Shown here: piece after piece, positions 57,101 to 64,000 of the stretch
Layout of the letters: each line of letters opens with the position of its first letter
Position numbering within the stretch: position 1 is the first letter of the stretch
Origin: Sphingobacteriaceae bacterium GW460-11-11-14-LB5
GTDB taxonomy: Bacteria > Bacteroidota > Bacteroidia > Sphingobacteriales > Sphingobacteriaceae
DNA: 64,000 bases
Assembly (NCBI GenBank): GCA_002151545.1
Contig: CP021237.1
Coordinates: 2,976,001-3,040,000 of the forward strand
Direction: 5' to 3'
Notes under the pieces: generated by a model
Databases searched by the model: none
Told to the model about the DNA's origin: nothing
Seen by the model: the letters and a program-made list of their open reading frames with translations, nothing else
Made by a program: the position numbers and the translations under genes

Positions 57101-57524
57101 CATCTACTATTTTTCCTTTTATTGGAATTTCGATTATTTTGACTAGCTGATTTGCAGTTATAATTTCTTTCACTTTTAAAAAAACAGCATGGTCTTCAAC
57201 CTTGTAGGCTATAGGTTGATTAGAAAAACAGAGTGCCAGAACTTCTTCTATGCTTGCATTTTTAACATTAATGGTTACGGGATTTGCATTTTTTAAAATT
57301 TTATTATTATATAAAAAATCGTAGCCACTTTGAGCTCTGATGGCATACATAATCTGGCGTAAGGAAGCCTGGTTTTTATTGAGTGTAATTTTTTGTGCAA
57401 ATGTTGATGCGCTTACCTGCATAATTACCGTCGTGAGCAAAAAAGCAATTAATTTCATAACCCGCAAGATTTTTTGTTGGGTAGGGCGGTTGCATCCATC
57501 CCTAGATTGTAAGTATAAATTCAT
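54111..57524 (-). CDS. SusC-family TonB-dependent transporter with STN signalling domain (PUL 4)
   Basis: A 1137-aa transporter-transducer. The extended N-terminus has a second Met at residue 23 before the signal core (ending STFAQ). An STN domain (about 54-115), a carboxypeptidase-regulatory-like domain (about 133-215), a plug starting DVVVTALGVERA with KVTLRGNRS and VILITTKKG, and a barrel ending GFNLNVTF follow. It should pass the import signal to the FecR and sigma factor encoded upstream. It sits next to the GH18 cluster. Confidence 0.97.
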   Translation of the reverse strand: MNLYLQSRDGCNRPTQQKILRVMKLIAFLLTTVIMQVSASTFAQKITLNKNQASLRQIMYAIRAQSGYDFLYNNKILKNANPVTINVKNASIEEVLALCFSNQPIAYKVEDHAVFLKVKEIITANQLVKIIEIPIKGKIVDEKGQPIPGVTVAEKGTKNVTSTTGTGEFVINVKDDAAVLVISYIGYQTKELTAGGIGSAAITLIPAEQKLDDVVVTALGVERASKSLSYNVQTLKSEDLTTVKQNNFINSLSGKAAGVTISSSTSGVGGSAKVTLRGNRSVNGNNQPLYVIDGVPMLNARGSQPTDIYGSGVSDGGDGISNLNPEDIASISILEGASASALYGSQAQNGVILITTKKGKIGKAEINFNSSYQSSQTAYRPKFQDNYGAVTTQTTGDITSWGPAATTSHDHLDQYFQNGNNFNNALNFSAGNDLAQTYISYANTSASGITPTNKLSRHNLNLRETANFLKGKLSVDAGLNYINQIVNNKPPIGVYPSPLLSLYLFPRNVDITPYKENYHNTQLQGYNRQFWLTKNGDFHQENPWWILNNEPNVTKRNRYLITGSVKYTFADWLNLQVRGNLDRTTDDSETKRFQGTDFNLNGLGNGSYAIGSSTQIQKYADAIANFKIPLNLQDFKIGGLIGTSITDNSATGMSMGGNLLTPDYFVASNIVAQAAQTIAPGATSTLPVLNPGSASRSHTQLQAAFANLDLAYKDWAFLTATFRQDWSSTLAFTANKYYNYPSVGLSLVPSQMTKMPEFISFAKIRGSYTEVGNTLPSYLTRFLNSQNAQGALVFNTNSAEFTLKPERTKTFETGAEFRFFKDKLSLSFTYYKTNTINQYFAYAPPAPSLVGVAYYNAGKIQNAGYQFIIGYNALAGNDFSWTTSINGASNKNKILEVRDPEDNTKFALTGDTYGYSSIVRKGGSYGDIYAQTFVYDDQGRMKLSGNGTTEPYRPLKSTETVYVGNPNPKFQAGWSNTFNYKNFSLSLLVDGKFGGKVMSITQAYMDLMGVSKESGMARDNGGVTVNAVNTAGQSITTLDPKTYYSTIGARGAMAGAYMYSATVVRMREAALGYNLPIKNSAFKNVRLSLTGRNLLYFYKKAPYDPELTMSTGNGLSGVDAFNMPATRDIGFNLNVTF

Positions 57525-57606
57525 AAATTTGAATTGTTGGGTTTAGTTGAAAATGGTTCAAGTCATTTTTTATTCCGGATTTCCGGAAAGGGTAATCCCA
57601 GCGTAA

Positions 57607-57634
57607 GGTTGAAGGTGTTAGCGCACTTTCAACC
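57607..57634 (-). promoter_or_regulatory. Hairpin in the fecR-susC gap (PUL 4)
   Basis: An 11-bp stem with one wobble pair, reading GGTTGAAAGTG and CACCTTCAACC on the minus strand, around a CGCTAA loop. It shares AAGTGCG and AACACCT with the PUL 2 hairpin. A T-run follows only on the plus strand, where there is no gene, so it is not a terminator for this operon. Confidence 0.5.
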
Positions 57635-57660
57635 ATTTTTTGGCACTACCGTGTCAAGTA

Positions 57661-58842
57661 TTAATTCGTCACGATAACCCTCCTTCCTTCTATCTTAAAG
57701 TGCACATCGCCATTATATTCAAGCATTTTTAAAATCGCAGAAATATTTCTGGATCTCGAAATTCTGCCAGAGAAAGTAAGATCACTGGATGGTTTTACCT
57801 GGTACACCACTTCAACATTATACCATCTGGCAATCTTGCTCATAATGGTTTCAAGATTTTCATTGAACTGAAAGTCGCCATTCTTCCAGGCTATGGCTTC
57901 TTCTACATCTACATAATCTGATAGGCTGATTCCATTAGAACTAGCCACAGCCTGTTGCCCGGGCTTTAATAATTGAGATTGCCTGTTATTAAAAATCTTA
58001 ACAGAACCCTCCAGCAGTGTGGTTTTGATTATTTCTTCATCAGCATAGGCCATAATGTTAAAATGAGTTCCTAAAACCTCAACCACCTGCCCTCTGCTTT
58101 CTACCTTAAAAGGCATTTTTTTATTGTGTGCAACTTCAAAATAAGCCTCACCTGATATTTTTACCTTTCTCTGGTTTCCGTTAAATTTAGTTGGATAGGT
58201 AATACTCGACTGCGCATTTAGCCAAACTTTGGTTTGATCGGGCAAGATGACCTGCCATTGCCCACCTATGGGTACAGATAAGGTATTAAACGAGGAAGGG
58301 CTACCGTTGCTTGTTGTCTTCGAAAAATCGTAAACCAACTGTCCATCTGCTGTTTTGGTAATTTTAATTCCACCCTCAGCAGCTACTAGCCCATTATTTG
58401 CTTTGGTTAAACTAATTTTTTTGCCATTTGCCAAGGTTAGGGTAGCTTGATTACGACCAGGGCCAATATCTTTTGTGTAAGTACTTTTAACTTGAGTATT
58501 GCTTTGTTTGATCCAATAAAAGCCTATACCCATCGCTACAGCAAGAATCGCGGCTGTGCCGACTTTTAGCCATACAGATAATAATTTCCGTCGTTTTGGC
58601 TCATTGGCATTTTGTTGCGAAAGTTGATTGTTTAATTTTTCAAATTGTGCTTCAGCTTCTATGTTACCAATGTGATCGCGGAGAAGCAACACTGTTTTTT
58701 TTAACTCAACGATTTCATTTTTGTCGTTTGGATGATCGGAAACCCATTTCTCCCAATATTCTGTATCTGCCAAATTAGTATTCAGGCAATAGTTGATAAA
58801 GCGTTGATCTTGGATCAGATTCTGGAGATCTTGTTGCTGCAT
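57661..58842 (-). CDS. FecR-family anti-sigma factor (PUL 4)
   Basis: A 393-aa inner-membrane anti-sigma protein. The N-terminal cytoplasmic part (about 1-85) is followed by a transmembrane helix (about 92-108, AAILAVAMGIGFYWI), a FecR domain (about 190-285, with GEAYFEVAHNKKMPF and LGTHFNIMAYADE) and a C-terminal domain (about 320-393) ending KIEGRRVIVTN. It lies 45 bases after the sigma gene and 136 before susC. Confidence 0.95.
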   Translation of the reverse strand: MQQQDLQNLIQDQRFINYCLNTNLADTEYWEKWVSDHPNDKNEIVELKKTVLLLRDHIGNIEAEAQFEKLNNQLSQQNANEPKRRKLLSVWLKVGTAAILAVAMGIGFYWIKQSNTQVKSTYTKDIGPGRNQATLTLANGKKISLTKANNGLVAAEGGIKITKTADGQLVYDFSKTTSNGSPSSFNTLSVPIGGQWQVILPDQTKVWLNAQSSITYPTKFNGNQRKVKISGEAYFEVAHNKKMPFKVESRGQVVEVLGTHFNIMAYADEEIIKTTLLEGSVKIFNNRQSQLLKPGQQAVASSNGISLSDYVDVEEAIAWKNGDFQFNENLETIMSKIARWYNVEVVYQVKPSSDLTFSGRISRSRNISAILKMLEYNGDVHFKIEGRRVIVTN

Positions 58843-58887
58843 TTTCTATTTGGTTTCCACAATAGAGCAACAACCATTAATTTTTCA

Positions 58888-59526
58888 CTACTGTTTTATA
58901 AAAAAAATGAAAAATAGTATAGAAATGGCCATTAGCGCTAAATAAATTTCATTTAAATGTTCTTTACCTATTGCTATTTTAAGCTTATCCAATGCTTTAT
59001 ACATGGTATTGTAAGCTGTATTTATAGAAATTTGGTTGGCAGCGGCAATTTCTTCATAACTCAGGCCCAAATAGAACTTTTGGTAGATCAGAGATTTTTG
59101 CTTGGTTGGGAGCTGGCCTATAAATTTATGTAAGATATCGCTTAAATGTTGCTGGTTACTTTTTATGATGTATTCTTCTTCAACAGAAGGCAATGATTTT
59201 AAATCAGAGAACTCGTCATAGGATAAGCATTCTGCCAGAGGAATTTCTTTTTTATAGAGTTTCCTTAAGAAAACCGTAATCAAATAATTATGATGGTTAT
59301 CGATATGGCCTAATTTTTTCCGATTTTCCCAAACAGATAAAAAAAGTTCGTTTAAAACATCTTTGGTTCTGCTTGTAGAAAACCCTTTTTTTAATGCAAT
59401 ATAAGTTAGATAATGATAATAATGGAGATATATTTTTTTGAAAGCCGTTGTATCGCATTCGGCAATAAAAACTGTCCAATGAGGTTTTAACGCGCTCCCA
59501 TGCAATGTATTTCTGTTTTGATTCAT
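58888..59526 (-). CDS. ECF (FecI-type) RNA polymerase sigma factor with C-terminal hydrophobic helix (PUL 4)
   Basis: A 212-aa ECF sigma factor. Region 2 is at about 25-75 (FKKIYLHYYHYLTYIALKK and KDVLNELFLSVWENRKK), and region 4 at about 140-185 (LIYQKFYLGLSYEEIAAANQ then NTAYNTMYKALDKL). The last 20 or so residues (YLALMAISILFFIFFIKQ) are long and hydrophobic enough for a membrane helix, the most extreme case of the tail seen in all three sigma factors here. It lies 112 bases after the alpha-CTD-like gene. Confidence 0.9.
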   Translation of the reverse strand: MNQNRNTLHGSALKPHWTVFIAECDTTAFKKIYLHYYHYLTYIALKKGFSTSRTKDVLNELFLSVWENRKKLGHIDNHHNYLITVFLRKLYKKEIPLAECLSYDEFSDLKSLPSVEEEYIIKSNQQHLSDILHKFIGQLPTKQKSLIYQKFYLGLSYEEIAAANQISINTAYNTMYKALDKLKIAIGKEHLNEIYLALMAISILFFIFFIKQ

Positions 59527-59638
59527 TTGGTCGATCTAATATATTGAAAAATTTCGCCAATAGACTTCCAAAAGTTAAAACCTTTTTCAATTTATGTCGT
59601 TCGCTCCTAAAAACAGGATCAATTTAAATAATGAAGCG

Positions 59639-60034
59639 CTAGGGCAGTAAGGTATAGCCATGATCTGAAAGCGCCTTTGTCAAACAAGATCGGGCATTGG
59701 AGCCAAAGTTTCGGATTTTTCTCAAATCCTGTAACCGGTACTTTGTTACAAAAAATGAAACGGTTATTTTATCAGAAGTTCCAAATGGTATCTTTCCGTA
59801 CTTGATCTCTGCATCTAAAAATAAACTCAGGACATTAAACAGCCTGATGGAATTAACGTTTTGCAGCACATCCAGCAGCAGGGTTTCAGCCTGATCGAGA
59901 ATATCAGTATCAATCGGCGTTTCAGAATCGGAAAAGTCACTTTGCAACTGTTTGCTAAAACGTAATACAATATCCAATGCATCCAGGTACTCCCTGTACT
60001 TTATTTTATCACCGGGCTTGTTCATTCGATCCAT
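59639..60034 (-). CDS. Orphan protein with RNA polymerase alpha-CTD-like C-terminus
   Basis: A 131-aa protein with no signal peptide. Residues about 88-131 match the end of the RNA polymerase alpha subunit C-terminal domain: ITVSFFVTKYRLQDLRKIRNFG lines up with the alpha segment that reads INTVGDLL then DLLKIRNFG, and SCLTKALSDHGYTL with the last helix. That helix-hairpin-helix contacts UP-element DNA and activators. The N-terminal 85 residues are helical and not recognised. It lies directly upstream of the sigma gene, suggesting a transcriptional role. Met4 is an alternative start. Confidence 0.7.
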   Translation of the reverse strand: MDRMNKPGDKIKYREYLDALDIVLRFSKQLQSDFSDSETPIDTDILDQAETLLLDVLQNVNSIRLFNVLSLFLDAEIKYGKIPFGTSDKITVSFFVTKYRLQDLRKIRNFGSNARSCLTKALSDHGYTLLP

Positions 60035-60150
60035 CTATATTTTTTTAAAGAACTCAGAAAATTTTAGACTGTTAGCTAGAAGCATATGCAGATCAGATAG
60101 TGTTTCGGCAAACAAATTTTTTCATGTTCTTTAGTGGTTTTCTAGTTAAG

Positions 60151-60204
60151 TTTTGGTTTAAAAATATTTATTAATGTGTTTAAAATCTATATGGCTTTAT
60201 TGCA
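60151..60204 (-). repeat. Duplicated GH18 leader without a GH18 gene
   Basis: Near-identical to 48660-48713 upstream of GH18 copy 1. A ghost start region, AAAATGAAAAAA-like at about 60127-60116 on the minus strand, follows it as in the GH18 copy, but a TGA comes after ten codons and the alpha-CTD-like gene occupies the position beyond. Confidence 0.6.
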
Positions 60205-60370
60205 ATGCGTGAACGGTTTAAAGACCTTGTGATCATTTTGCAATTAATCTGCTCGTTTTAAACGTGATTCGATAGCGAAGTTGCAGCGTATGAATTTATT
60301 ATTTCAACCAATACGAAATGCGCTACAATTCAGCTATAAATCCAACTCAACATAAATTTCACTTCATTTC

Positions 60371-60490
60371 TTTCCTTAATGTTCTACAGACAACTTTTTT
60401 TTAAGCACCTATGCCCTCCATTATTCCAATATCATTATGACGGTTATGCTAACTGGTACTCTCATCATAAAATTAATATCTTTCGTAATG
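60371..60490 (-). pseudogene. Decayed 3' end of an SGNH-hydrolase gene, copy C
   Basis: The minus strand reads FYDESTS, a TAG, HNRHNDIGIME, GIGA, a TAA, then KKVVCRTLRK. It is codon-for-codon collinear with the end of the PUL 1 SGNH esterase, including the last residues (AIHRILGK), without indels but with two in-frame stops. It lies upstream of the duplicated GH18 leader, in the same order as copy B and the GH18 copy-1 leader. The remaining spacer to 60687 shows nothing else. Confidence 0.65.
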
Positions 60491-60687
60491 AACTCTTTCC
60501 CATTAGATTAAAACTTAAAGCCAAGATCAAACTTCACCCGCCCCACCATTTGACGAACACATCAATTAGGATGCTTTCGATGAGCTTGTCATTGATCTGA
60601 ATTTTCCCTCAACTGCAAATGGCCTCAATAAATTGAGTAACTAAAAGCTCAAAAAATGCTCAAGATATTCGGATTTCATTCTAAAAA

Positions 60688-60723
60688 TCAAAAGCCCTAG
60701 ATAGTTCCTCTAGGGGCTTTTGA
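60688..60723 (-). terminator. Terminator hairpin after the porP/sprF-like gene
   Basis: TCAAAAGCCCCTAGA pairs with TCTAGGGCTTTTGA on the minus strand, a 13-14-bp stem with a short loop and a U-rich 3' arm followed by TTTTTA. It lies about 95 bases past the stop at 60819. Confidence 0.85.
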
Positions 60724-60818
60724 CACAATTAGCGTCCATCTTTCTCTTGATGGCAGTTTAAGAAGGATAATTTATTACCGAATCATTCTTCCACGACATA
60801 ACTTTATCGTTGGTGCTC

Positions 60819-61712
60819 TTAAAACTTCATACCTAAAAACAACTCAAATTCTCCGTTGGTATAACTAGATAATGGGGCATTGATCTGGGCATTGTGATAA
60901 AAGTTAAAAGTGTAGTTTTTCATAAAATCAGCACCCACGCCAAAACCCAGCGTTCCTGAGCTTCGATATACACCCATCAGTTTAACCTGCTTTTGTACGA
61001 AGCTGTATTGCAGGGCGGCATCCCATATATCGCTGGAATTTTTTAATCCTCTGAAGACAAATTTTGGTTCAATTTGACTTCCAGCGACCTGAAATTTGTA
61101 ACTAGTAGTAATATAAAACGTATTTACACTTTCAACAGCCTTTTGCCGCTGCCAAAAGGTATTGCGCAAATTGGGAAATGCGGCTTCGAATTCGAAGTTC
61201 TTAATGGTAATTCCTGTTCCAAAATCGCTATCAAAATAGGCAGCCCTTTGATTATACATGGCAATCAGTGGGTCGCTGGCATCTCCTCTAACATCACCAG
61301 CTGATAGACGTTGAGCGACTAAACCGCTGGAAAGACCAAAATGAAGCTCGATTCCATTTCCGTTTAAAGGGATATGATAAGAATAGGTTGCCATTGCTTT
61401 AAAATTTCTCTGCAAGCCTGCCCTATCCGATATTAAATTTAAGCCAATACCTGTTTTATTACCCCGCCACTCGCCGGTAATTTGCTGTACAGTAGGCGCT
61501 CCATCAACTGATGTCCATTGAGAGCGGTGACTGAGCCCCAACATCCACCCGTTTGTTATACCCGCCATCGCCGGATTTGCCAGGTATCTATCAGTATAAT
61601 ATTGTGCATTAAATGTACCCGTTTGAGCCTTAAGAGTTACTGTGGCAAATAATATAACCACTATTATAGCTACAAAGTGCTTTATATATTTTAATTTTTG
61701 CTTATTCATCAT
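60819..61712 (-). CDS. PorP/SprF-family type IX secretion-associated outer-membrane protein
   Basis: A 297-aa exported beta-barrel-like protein with signal peptide ending LKAQ (about 30). The family hallmark YLANPAMAGITNGW (about 44-57) is followed by amphipathic beta strands to a C-terminal GMKF. Such proteins are encoded next to very large CHU_C-type proteins and help to secrete or anchor them at the surface. Here the partner gene lies just upstream with an 18-base gap. Confidence 0.92.
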   Translation of the reverse strand: MMNKQKLKYIKHFVAIIVVILFATVTLKAQTGTFNAQYYTDRYLANPAMAGITNGWMLGLSHRSQWTSVDGAPTVQQITGEWRGNKTGIGLNLISDRAGLQRNFKAMATYSYHIPLNGNGIELHFGLSSGLVAQRLSAGDVRGDASDPLIAMYNQRAAYFDSDFGTGITIKNFEFEAAFPNLRNTFWQRQKAVESVNTFYITTSYKFQVAGSQIEPKFVFRGLKNSSDIWDAALQYSFVQKQVKLMGVYRSSGTLGFGVGADFMKNYTFNFYHNAQINAPLSSYTNGEFELFLGMKF

Positions 61713-61730
61713 TTTTAATTTTACTGTTTG

Positions 61731-64000
61731 TTATTTGCCAGGATGATTTCGAACAAGAGTCATGAAACCTTTTTGTTTCAGCTTTCCTTTTCCAAAGTCG
61801 ATTACATAATAGTAGGTTGCTTCGGCCAGCAAATTGCCATTCGAAGTGCCAGCCCAACTGTTATCGTAATTCCTTTTTGTATATACTATTCTACCAGCAC
61901 GATCGAATATGGTAACCTGATTATCCGGATAAGCGTCTATATTTTCCACTTTCCATACATCATTGTGCCCATCACCATTTGGCGTAATCAGATTTGTAGC
62001 AGACAGCGTGGCATAATCATCCACCACCTCGACAGTAAGTGATACCGATTTTGCGCAGCCAAGTGCATTAACTGCCATGACTGTGTAGGTGGTTGTTTTT
62101 AATGGCCTAACTTCAAGCATCTGTGTAGTACTCGTACTAGTGAAACCATCCGTGCCCGACCAGTTATATTTTTCTCCTCCCTTTGCTGTTAGTATTATCG
62201 ATTCGCCCTTACTTATCTTTAGTTTAGATGCGTTAAGGGTAACATTGGGCAATGGATTTATTTTCAGCTCACCAGGTAGGTAAATAAAACTGTAATTATC
62301 GGCCTCAGCGTCTTTAGGTGTTAAAACATAAGTACCTGCAGGCGATGAACTGTTTGCTAGAGTTGACACGCTTGCCTTAGTTTTTATAACGTCCTGTTTA
62401 TCATTCAACTTGAATCCTGAATAGCTCACCGTAAAAGCTGGCAAATGTGTATTTTCGCAAATTTGGATATTGTCTGAAGTTGCGGTTAACATCGCTTTTT
62501 CAATGCTGAGTGGGGCTGATCGATAAATGATATTATAATTTTCGCCCGCGGTTAAGTTGCCCGCTTCAATAGCATAATTACCTGTATTTTCTCCCAATGT
62601 TCTAACTAAAGTACCTGAGATAGCGTCACTACCTAACAATCCTATGCTTGAATAATTAAATTGAGGATCGGCCTCTCCATAAGTTTTGACCTTTGCATTT
62701 GCAGTTATGGTAAGGTTTGCTTTTGATATGATCAGTTTACCTGCCCGATAAGTAATTGCATAATTATTGGCTGAGTAACCCGTAGCCTCTATAAGATAGC
62801 TTCCAGCATCTTTCGCTCCCATCGCACTACCGCCATAAGTTAAGGTGCCTTGCAGGTTGTGACTATTTTCGCCGTTCACAAAACCATCATAGCTTATGCC
62901 ATTACCATCCGTATAGGCTATGCCGTCATAGGTTTTATTAAAATCGTTTGCAGTTACCGTTAATGCTTTTTGATCTACCCGAACCTGAAATGAAACAGGT
63001 GCAGCGGCAGCATAATTGGCATTTCCTACGTCACCAGCAGTAATGGTAGCTGTACCTGTACCTATCAAGCTTACCTGCCCATTAACATCAACAGTGGCTA
63101 CATTTGTATTGCTGCTTTGGTAAGTGGCATTTAAACCTGAACTAGATTTGGCAGATGCATCGATACGAGCATCACCATAAGTTTTAATGACTAAACCACC
63201 AGCCGTTTGTGTGTTAAAAGCCAACGTATTTGTCGTAGTTTGACTGATCAGCAATTTCCCATCAACATAGCTAATGTTGTAATTGGCCGATGAAAGCCCG
63301 CCGGGCGTAATGGCATAATTCCCTACATCGCTTGCGCCTTGCGAATTGCCTCCGTAGCTAAGCATCCCCCTTAGCACATTGGCATCTTCACCATTTGCAA
63401 AGCCATTGTAGCTTACACCATTACCACCCGTATAGGCTATGCCGTCATAAATTTTATTAAAATCGTTCGCACTTACCGTTAATGCTTTTTGATCAACCTG
63501 AACCTGAAAAGAAACAGGCGCGGCGGCAGCATAATTGGCATTCCCTGCTTCATCAGCAGTAATGGTAGCTGTACCTGCACCTATCAGGCTTACCTGTCCA
63601 TTAACATCAACAGTTGCTACAGCAGTATTGCTGCTTTGATAATTGGCCTTTAAACCTGAGCTAGATTTGGCAGAAGCATCAATACCAGCATCGCCATAAG
63701 TTTTTGTAACTACACTTCCCGCTGATTGCGTATTAAAAGCTAATGTATTTGCAGTATTCTGGCTGATCAGTAATTTACCATCAACATAGTTGATATTGTA
63801 ATTGGCCGACGAAAGCCCGCCAGGTGTAATGGCATAATTCCCTACATCGCTTGCCCCCTGTGAAGTACCTTCATAACTAACTATCCCTTTTAGTACTTGG
63901 GCATCTTCTCCATTTGCAAAGCCATTGTAGCTTACGCCATTACCACCCGTATAGGCTATGCCGTCATAAATTTTATTAAAATCGTTCGCACTTATCGTTA
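61731..64000 (-). CDS. Giant MBG-repeat surface protein with CHU_C-type C-terminal domain, 5' end outside window
   Basis: The frame stays open from the right edge to the stop at 61731, giving at least 756 residues. The C-terminus (LITPNGDGHNDVWKVENI and FDRAGRIVYT) is the gliding-motility-associated or CHU_C sorting domain used for type IX secretion. Before it lie an Ig-like segment and MBG/YDG-type repeats (LTVTANDFNKTYDGIAY). The DNA carries tandem repeats of exactly 519 bp (173 codons). It is probably an adhesin exposed at the cell surface with the PorP/SprF partner encoded downstream. Confidence 0.9.
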   Translation of the reverse strand, partial: TISANDFNKIYDGIAYTGGNGVSYNGFANGEDAQVLKGIVSYEGTSQGASDVGNYAITPGGLSSANYNINYVDGKLLISQNTANTLAFNTQSAGSVVTKTYGDAGIDASAKSSSGLKANYQSSNTAVATVDVNGQVSLIGAGTATITADEAGNANYAAAAPVSFQVQVDQKALTVSANDFNKIYDGIAYTGGNGVSYNGFANGEDANVLRGMLSYGGNSQGASDVGNYAITPGGLSSANYNISYVDGKLLISQTTTNTLAFNTQTAGGLVIKTYGDARIDASAKSSSGLNATYQSSNTNVATVDVNGQVSLIGTGTATITAGDVGNANYAAAAPVSFQVRVDQKALTVTANDFNKTYDGIAYTDGNGISYDGFVNGENSHNLQGTLTYGGSAMGAKDAGSYLIEATGYSANNYAITYRAGKLIISKANLTITANAKVKTYGEADPQFNYSSIGLLGSDAISGTLVRTLGENTGNYAIEAGNLTAGENYNIIYRSAPLSIEKAMLTATSDNIQICENTHLPAFTVSYSGFKLNDKQDVIKTKASVSTLANSSSPAGTYVLTPKDAEADNYSFIYLPGELKINPLPNVTLNASKLKISKGESIILTAKGGEKYNWSGTDGFTSTSTTQMLEVRPLKTTTYTVMAVNALGCAKSVSLTVEVVDDYATLSATNLITPNGDGHNDVWKVENIDAYPDNQVTIFDRAGRIVYTKRNYDNSWAGTSNGNLLAEATYYYVIDFGKGKLKQKGFMTLVRNHPGK
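62923..64000 (-). repeat. 519-bp tandem repeats within the MBG protein gene
   Basis: The marker ccgtcata followed by ttttattaaaatcgtt recurs at 62923, 63442 and 63961, a spacing of exactly 519 bases. Units 62923-63441 and 63442-63960 are closely similar with scattered substitutions, and a third starts at 63961 and leaves the window. Confidence 0.9.

Noticed and set aside
57607..57634. PUL 4 fecR-susC hairpin as an intrinsic terminator
   Set aside because: The T-run lies on the plus strand only, where no gene ends; on the transcribed minus strand there is no U-run.
62923..64000. CRISPR array or mobile-element repeat
   Set aside because: The repeats are long, in frame and contiguous, without spacers; they encode MBG-type protein repeats.

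Overview
The window looks like chromosomal DNA of a Bacteroidota bacterium, most likely Sphingobacteriaceae and close to Pedobacter. The reasons are four SusC/SusD pairs, three of them led by a FecI-type sigma factor and a FecR anti-sigma factor, STN-domain SusC proteins with long signal peptides, A-rich translation starts, TAnnTTTG-like promoter boxes, and a PorP/SprF protein beside a large protein with a CHU_C-type C-terminus. No rRNA, tRNA, CRISPR array, intact insertion sequence or prophage was recognised.

Layout. (1) 1-6.2 kb, housekeeping and stress genes: a minus-strand umuD-umuC-SRAP operon cut by the left edge, an acetyltransferase, a small membrane protein, a Gfo/Idh/MocA oxidoreductase, a TPR-like protein and a DUF72 protein. 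(2) 6.3-15.3 kb, PUL 1 on the minus strand: SusC, SusD, GH2 enzyme, SGNH esterase. (3) 15.3-19.3 kb: a gene-poor stretch, a secreted protein of unknown function, an Ntn-hydrolase-like protein and a membrane-bound AraC regulator. (4) 19.3-26.3 kb, PUL 2 on the plus strand: sigma, anti-sigma, SusC, SusD, then a strong terminator and no enzyme. (5) 26.6-36.6 kb, PUL 3 on the minus strand: sigma, anti-sigma, SusC, SusD, GH29 fucosidase, sialate-O-acetylesterase-like enzyme. (6) 36.9-60.0 kb, PUL 4 on the minus strand: an RNA-polymerase-alpha-CTD-like protein, sigma, anti-sigma, SusC, SusD, three tandem GH18 lipoproteins with ricin-type lectin domains, an FAD oxidoreductase, a GH2 enzyme, a sulfatase, an alpha/beta-hydrolase esterase and a three-domain esterase. 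(7) 60.8-64 kb: PorP/SprF and the C-terminal part of a giant MBG-repeat protein running off the right edge.

How the genes work together. In each sigma/FecR/SusC set the N-terminal STN domain of SusC should sense substrate import and relieve FecR, so that the sigma factor activates its own SusCD and the following enzymes. The enzyme set (GH18, GH2, GH29, sulfatase, sialate and other esterases) fits a decorated, O-acylated and sulfated glycan such as a glycoprotein or complex polysaccharide; the actual substrate is inference.

Most notable observations: a UmuD homologue lacking both catalytic residues, next to an SRAP protein lacking its usual active-site Asn; an in-frame amber codon that removes the last 40 residues of a PUL 4 GH2 enzyme; three decayed copies of the 3' end of an SGNH-hydrolase gene in PUL 4 spacers, one with a duplicated GH18 leader; an alpha-CTD-like orphan protein heading PUL 4; hairpins in every fecR-susC gap and after every susD; and a three-catalytic-domain esterase.
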